A stretch of 9,113 nucleotides of DNA from Pseudomonadota bacterium (GTDB lineage Bacteria; Desulfobacterota; Syntrophia; Syntrophales; JADFWA01). Position numbers and translations under genes: made by a program. Shown here piece after piece: positions 5,876 to 9,113 of this stretch; within the stretch, counting starts at the first letter, position 1; each line of letters opens with the position of its first letter. Location of the stretch: contig JAUWNZ010000033.1 of the NCBI GenBank assembly GCA_030612385.1, forward strand, positions 1 to 9,113, given 5' to 3'. The notes under the pieces are model-generated. The model saw only the letters and a program-made list of their open reading frames with translations, did no database searches and had not been told where the DNA came from.

Positions 5876-6835
5876 ATGGAGCTTAAACCGCTCGGAAAGT
5901 CGAGCATAAAAATAACGCCGATTATTATGGGAACCTGGCAGGCAGGGAAAAGTATGTGGGCGGATATTGATGATGTTGAAACCTCCAAAGCCATGAGGGC
6001 TGCTTTTGATAGCGGAATTACAACGTTTGATACCGCTGCTTTTTACGGGGATGGACATTCCGAGCGTATCCTCGGGGAATCACTGGCAGATGTGAGACAA
6101 CAGGTAATTTACGCCACTAAGGTGTTCCCTGGTTACCTTAAATATGACCAGGTTATTGAGGCTTGCGATCACTCCCTTAAAAACCTCGGGGCCAATTATA
6201 TCGACCTTTACCAGATCCACTGGCCATCCGGTTCATTTGGCACTGAGATTGTGCCTATTGAGGAAACCATGCGCGCCATGAACGACCTGAAGCAGCGGGG
6301 CAAGATCCGGGCTATCGGCGTCTCCAATTTTTCACGGGCCAAGCTTGAGGAAGCAGCACGGTATGCCCGCATCGCCCGCCTGCAGCCGCCCTACTCCCTT
6401 TTCTGGAGGCATGTGGAGAAGGAGACAATGTCTTACTGTATCGAGAACAACATCACCATTCTTGCTTACTCACCGCTGGCCCAGGGATTGCTGACAGGTA
6501 AATTTGGTCCCGACCATAAGTTTGCCGATGGGGATCATCGATCGAGCAACATGTTGTTTAAACCGAAAAATTACAGGCGGGTGCAGCAAGCATTGACAAA
6601 ACTGCGCCCCATTGCTGAAAAGAACGGGGTAAGCCTCGGACAATTGGCCCTTGCCTGGGTTATTGCTCATCGGGGGACATGCGCAATCGCCGGGGCTCGC
6701 AATGCCGAGCAGGCTGTGCAGAATGCCAAAGCAGCCGAAGTCTCCCTGTCTACCGAAGATTTTGCGGAAATGGACCTCATCGGGAGAGCAGTCACTGATC
6801 ATCTGGACGATAATCCGGTAATGTGGAGGTCTTAG
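5876..6835 (+). CDS. Aldo/keto reductase
   Basis: Cytoplasmic NADPH-dependent oxidoreductase, 319 residues, with a full (alpha/beta)8 barrel length. The catalytic tetrad is Asp52 and Tyr57 (TFDTAAFYGDGHSE), Lys82 (YATKVFP) and His115 (LYQIHWP). Further family blocks are the N-terminal LGKSSIKITPIIMGTW, LKQRGKIRAIGVSNFS, ITILAYSPLAQGLLTGKF and the cofactor-phosphate segment AIAGARNAEQ with Arg275. The substrate is not predictable from sequence; it is typically a carbonyl or sugar aldehyde. An ideal AGGAGGT at 5865-5871 precedes the ATG. It is the second gene after the nucleosidase, and the HDAC-family gene follows after 67 nt. The short C-terminus MWRS after a DHLDDNPV segment is typical of the subgroup. 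Confidence 0.93.
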   Translation: MELKPLGKSSIKITPIIMGTWQAGKSMWADIDDVETSKAMRAAFDSGITTFDTAAFYGDGHSERILGESLADVRQQVIYATKVFPGYLKYDQVIEACDHSLKNLGANYIDLYQIHWPSGSFGTEIVPIEETMRAMNDLKQRGKIRAIGVSNFSRAKLEEAARYARIARLQPPYSLFWRHVEKETMSYCIENNITILAYSPLAQGLLTGKFGPDHKFADGDHRSSNMLFKPKNYRRVQQALTKLRPIAEKNGVSLGQLALAWVIAHRGTCAIAGARNAEQAVQNAKAAEVSLSTEDFAEMDLIGRAVTDHLDDNPVMWRS

Positions 6836-6875
6836 GTGCATTAATCATTTATGAGATTTTTGATAAGGAGATTAC

Positions 6876-6893
6876 ATGCCGGCGGTATCTTAA
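6876..6893 (+). other. Five-codon minicistron with its own ribosome binding site
   Basis: TAAGGAG (6864-6870) precedes ATG CCG GCG GTA TCT TAA, encoding MPAVS. Its stop codon touches the AAGGGGG site that serves the next ATG at 6903. It may be a leader peptide coupling translation to the deacetylase gene, or the trace of a deletion. The sequence shows the arrangement; the role is inferred. Confidence 0.3.
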
Positions 6894-6902
6894 GGGGGAA
6901 TT

Positions 6903-7649
6903 ATGAAAGTAGTATATCATAAAGACTTTAATCAGGTTTATACTTCTGATCCGGCTGCGGCAGCCGGTCGAATAGAGGCGATTTATACTGTGCTGAAAGA
7001 TAATGTAACCCTTGTTGAATCGATTCCAGCCGGCAGAGAAGATATTGAGGCAGTTCATACACGGTCTCATATTGAAAATGTCACCCGGCGAGGTCTTTAC
7101 GATATCGCCGCACTGGCGGCCGGCGGCGCCGTTCAGGCTGCAAAGATCGGTCTTTCCGAACCGTCTTTTGCCTTGATTAGACCCCCTGGACACCACGCCT
7201 CTGCCGACAGTTCATGGGGATTCTGCTATTTTAACAACATGGCAATCGCCATTACCGCATTGAAACGGGAAAAGATGATCAACCGGGCCTTTGTTCTGGA
7301 CATCGATCTACACTTCGGAGACGGCACTGTCAATGTTCTGGGAGACTGCGGCTATGTCGCCATCTGTAATCCAGGCAGCGGAAACAGGGAAGACTATCTT
7401 GCGGAAGTGACCCAAAAACTCCCGGACAAAGGAATCGATCTCTTCGGTATATCCGCCGGATTTGACTATCACGAAAAAGACTGGGGAAGACTTTTGACCA
7501 CCGATGATTACCGAATTATCGGAAAGCTCGTCCGGACGGCAAGCCGTAAAAATAATGCGGGCTGCTTTGCGCTCCTGGAAGGCGGCTATAATCACGATGT
7601 CCTGGGCGGTAATGTTTTTGCCCTGCTGGAGGGTATGGAGCAGGGGTGA
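6903..7649 (+). CDS. Histone deacetylase / acetylpolyamine amidohydrolase family protein
   Basis: Zinc-dependent deacetylase of the arginase/HDAC fold, removing acetyl groups from acetylated amines such as polyamines or lysines. Visible blocks are the catalytic His97-His98 in IRPPGHHAS, GFCYFNNMAIA, the zinc ligands Asp135 and His137 in VLDIDLHFGDGT, the third ligand Asp188 in AGFDYHEKD, and the transition-state Tyr229 in LEGGYN. All are present. At 248 residues it is short compared with acuC-type or eukaryote-like HDACs (about 310-350): the N-terminal region is compressed to MKVVYHKDFNQVYTSDP followed by AAAAGRIEAIY. Small bacterial versions of about this size exist, so this need not be a truncation. 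AAGGGGG about 5 nt upstream fits the ATG. It is the third gene after nucleosidase and aldo/keto reductase. Confidence 0.9.
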   Translation: MKVVYHKDFNQVYTSDPAAAAGRIEAIYTVLKDNVTLVESIPAGREDIEAVHTRSHIENVTRRGLYDIAALAAGGAVQAAKIGLSEPSFALIRPPGHHASADSSWGFCYFNNMAIAITALKREKMINRAFVLDIDLHFGDGTVNVLGDCGYVAICNPGSGNREDYLAEVTQKLPDKGIDLFGISAGFDYHEKDWGRLLTTDDYRIIGKLVRTASRKNNAGCFALLEGGYNHDVLGGNVFALLEGMEQG

Positions 7650-7666
7650 TACATTTTTATGTATCA
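7647..7666 (+). terminator. Perfect 8-bp hairpin overlapping the deacetylase stop
   Basis: TGATACAT (7647-7654) and ATGTATCA (7659-7666) pair fully around a TTTT loop, starting at the stop codon of the deacetylase gene. There is no T-run after the stem and it is AT-rich, so it is a weak terminator at best; it also overlaps the left arm of the larger repeat element. Confidence 0.35.
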
Positions 7667-7941
7667 GCTCAATAAATTGGGGATTACATTTTTAAAGTGT
7701 TGGTCTCGATCCACGGTAAGCGTTTACTGAATATTGAAATTAGAAATTAGAAAATAGAAATTGGAAACTCGGCCTTCATGCTTTTGTCCGACTCGACTGA
7801 GCTCACGCCGAAGCCTGTCAACTCGTAAATTTGTTTCATCTCTCCAAAATTTCTAATTTCCAATTTCAAGCCGTGAATGGCTAAGATTCACAATCACTTT
7901 TACATACCGGAGTTTGCCCCTATTTATTGAGCTATTACATA
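7658..7941. mobile_element. MITE-like element with nested inverted repeats
   Basis: Outer arms at 7658-7682 and 7917-7941 match at 22 of 25 positions as inverted repeats (core AGCTCAATAAAT, then GGGG). Inner arms at 7734-7753 and 7850-7869 match at 19 of 20 (TTGAAATTAGAAATTAGAAA). The interior contains a GGTAAGCGTTTAC motif (7715-7727), a GAAATTAGAAAT-type tract and a segment reading CGACTGAGCTCACGCCGAAG on this strand. There is no gene inside. The structure fits a non-autonomous transposable element or a large folded RNA; no clear target-site duplication is seen. This accounts for the gap of about 336 nt between the deacetylase and ribF. Confidence 0.55.
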
Positions 7942-7969
7942 TTTATCCTCTATAATATACGATTATAAT
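7927..7969 (+). promoter_or_regulatory. ribF promoter with duplicated -10
   Basis: The -35 TTGAGC (7927-7932) and -10 TATAAT (7951-7956) are 18 nt apart. A second TATAAT (7964-7969) comes from an exact 13-bp tandem repeat, TATAATATACGAT, at 7951-7963 and 7964-7976. The -35 lies inside the right arm of the repeat element. Starts would be about 5-25 nt before the ribF ATG, so the leader is very short and no FMN riboswitch can fit. Confidence 0.55.
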
Positions 7970-7976
7970 ATACGAT
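7951..7976. repeat. Tandem 13-bp duplication
   Basis: Two exact adjacent copies of TATAATATACGAT just upstream of ribF. The AT-rich unit contains a full -10 hexamer, so the duplication creates a second potential start site. Confidence 0.9.
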
Positions 7977-7985
7977 GGTTGTTAA

Positions 7986-8939
7986 ATGAAGATCATTAAA
8001 GGAGTGGATGAGATAACCCGGGATTTGAGGGATTCCATTGTCACCATAGGTAATTTCGATGGTGTCCACCTGGCGCATCAAAAGATATTTAAGAGAGTCG
8101 TCATCGAAGCGGATAATGAGAAAAGAAAGTCGGTCGTGATAACATTTGATCCCCACCCCAAGAAGGTACTTCATCCGGAGAAGCGGCCATTCTTTTTAAT
8201 AACCTCTCTCGATGAAAAATTGCAACTTATCGCGGATATGGGAATAGATGCGGTAGTCCTGATAAAATTTTCACTCGAACTTGCCAAAATGACCGCGGCG
8301 GAATTTGTAAAAAATATCCTCTGGGACAAGCTTCACATAAAAAAGATATTCATCGGACATGATTATTCCTTCGGAAGGGGCAAAGAGGGAAACAAAGAAT
8401 ATCTTAAGTCCTCCGGCGACAGGCTTGGGTTCGAAGTGGAGGTTATCAACGCAATAAAGGCTGATGGCATACCTGTCAGCAGCACGAAGATACGCGACGC
8501 TATTCTCGATGGCAATGTTAAATTAGCCGCAAGACTACTGGGAAGGCCGTACAATCTCGGCGGCGCCGTTATAAAGGGATATCAGCGGGGCGCCGGCATC
8601 GGTTTTCCCACGGCAAATATAGAACCCGAAAAGGCATTGATCCCCTGCAGTGGTGTCTATGCCGTCATAGCTGAAATAGAAGGAAGCAGCCGTCCATCCG
8701 TTGTAAATATAGGCTTCAATCCGACTTTCGGAAACGATAAGCTCTCTGTAGAGGCACATGTACTCGATTTTAGAGGGAATATAGCCGGGAAAAACCTGAA
8801 TCTCCTTTTCATTGACAGGATACGAGATGAACGAAAGTTTGAAAACGTAGAAAGACTTGCAGAGCAGATCAAAAAGGATATAGGCCAGGCAAAAGAAATA
8901 CTGGCACCAGCTATAAATGAAGATAAAAAACCTGCATAG
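7986..8939 (+). CDS. ribF: Bifunctional riboflavin kinase / FMN adenylyltransferase (FAD synthetase)
   Basis: Makes FMN from riboflavin and ATP, then FAD from FMN and ATP, in the cytoplasm. The 317 residues are standard. The N-terminal nucleotidyltransferase domain has IGNFDGVHLAHQKI (residues 21-34), ITFDPHP (52-58), FIGHDYSFGRGKEGN (122-136) and SSTKIRDAI (165-173). The C-terminal riboflavin kinase domain has LGRPYNLGGAVIKG (185-198), AGIGFPTANI (203-212, with the Thr and Asn of PTAN), GVYAV, VVNIGFNPTFGN and the catalytic Glu256 in VEAHVLDF. Both domains look complete. The ATG at 7986 has no ribosome binding site upstream and lies very close to the predicted transcription start, suggesting a leaderless-like message. 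Its 3' end overlaps nfi by 23 nt. The product supplies cofactor for flavoproteins, including the flavin reductase encoded upstream. Confidence 0.97.
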   Translation: MKIIKGVDEITRDLRDSIVTIGNFDGVHLAHQKIFKRVVIEADNEKRKSVVITFDPHPKKVLHPEKRPFFLITSLDEKLQLIADMGIDAVVLIKFSLELAKMTAAEFVKNILWDKLHIKKIFIGHDYSFGRGKEGNKEYLKSSGDRLGFEVEVINAIKADGIPVSSTKIRDAILDGNVKLAARLLGRPYNLGGAVIKGYQRGAGIGFPTANIEPEKALIPCSGVYAVIAEIEGSSRPSVVNIGFNPTFGNDKLSVEAHVLDFRGNIAGKNLNLLFIDRIRDERKFENVERLAEQIKKDIGQAKEILAPAINEDKKPA

Positions 8940-9113
8940 CTGGGACGTAAGCTACAAAGAAGCGATTAATATCCAGAATATCTTGAGAGAGAAACTTATT
9001 CTCCATGATGAGGGAATACCCAACAAGATCGGTACAGTTGCCGGCGCCGATATCTCCTACTCAAAGGGGAGCGATCTTTTTTTCGCGGCAGTGGTCCTCT
9101 TTGAACTTCCGTC
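8917..9113 (+). CDS. nfi: Endonuclease V, N-terminal part (runs off right edge)
   Basis: DNA repair nuclease that nicks next to deaminated bases, mainly hypoxanthine. Only the first 65 codons are present. They read MKIKNLHSWDVSYKEA, then INIQNILREKLILHD and TVAGADISYS, followed by LFFAAVVLFELP. The AGADISY block carries the first metal-binding Asp (Asp45, equivalent to Asp43 of the Thermotoga enzyme), and the AAVVLF strand follows as expected. The ATG lies within the last codons of ribF in another frame (23-nt overlap) with no separate ribosome binding site, so translation is probably coupled to ribF. The remaining catalytic residues lie beyond the window. Confidence 0.9.
   Translation, partial: MKIKNLHSWDVSYKEAINIQNILREKLILHDEGIPNKIGTVAGADISYSKGSDLFFAAVVLFELP

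Noticed and set aside
7667..7985. FMN riboswitch before ribF
   Set aside because: None of the conserved RFN-element blocks is visible, and the predicted start sites leave too short a leader.

Overview
The window looks like a piece of chromosome from an anaerobic, probably Gram-negative bacterium of the Desulfobacterota (deltaproteobacterial) type. The main reason is a four-gene oxygen/superoxide-defence cluster of flavin reductase, rubredoxin, rubrerythrin and desulfoferrodoxin, a set typical of strict anaerobes. Moderate GC, strong AGGAGG-type ribosome binding sites and a mix of housekeeping genes with decayed mobile DNA fit this. The lineage is an inference; no marker gene such as rRNA is present.

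Layout. (1) 1-940: the 3' end of an unrecognised gene that enters from the left, a short intergenic stretch with a repeat-like tract, then a dead 5' fragment of NADP isocitrate dehydrogenase with two in-frame stops. (2) 975-2024: rlmN, a radical-SAM 23S rRNA/tRNA methyltransferase, with a GTG start just after the icd remnant. (3) 2025-2577: no intact gene; a small hairpin and a frameshifted N-terminal remnant of an IS4-type transposase. (4) 4359 down to 2578 on the minus strand: the defence operon. Flavin reductase and rubredoxin lie side by side and resemble the two halves of the fused high-molecular-weight rubredoxin (Hrb) of acetogens. (5) 4360-5089: no intact gene; the operon's probable promoter, a remnant of an IS5-type transposase and unassigned decayed sequence. 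(6) 5090-7649, plus strand: MTA/SAH nucleosidase, aldo/keto reductase and an HDAC-family deacetylase, probably one transcription unit. (7) 7650-7985: a gene-free region with nested inverted repeats (outer arms about 25 nt, inner arms about 20 nt), like a small non-autonomous mobile element; its right arm contributes the -35 of a good promoter whose -10 is duplicated in a 13-bp tandem repeat. (8) 7986-9113: ribF (FAD synthetase) overlapping the start of nfi (endonuclease V), which runs off the right edge.

How the genes work together. The minus-strand operon has a clear logic: flavin reductase passes electrons to rubredoxin, which reduces rubrerythrin (peroxide) and desulfoferrodoxin (superoxide). 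The nucleosidase clears methylthioadenosine, a by-product of polyamine synthesis, while the deacetylase belongs to the family of acetylpolyamine amidohydrolases, so a polyamine link for operon 6 is possible but unproven. ribF supplies the FMN/FAD used by flavoproteins such as the flavin reductase. No tRNA, rRNA, CRISPR array or intact insertion sequence was found.
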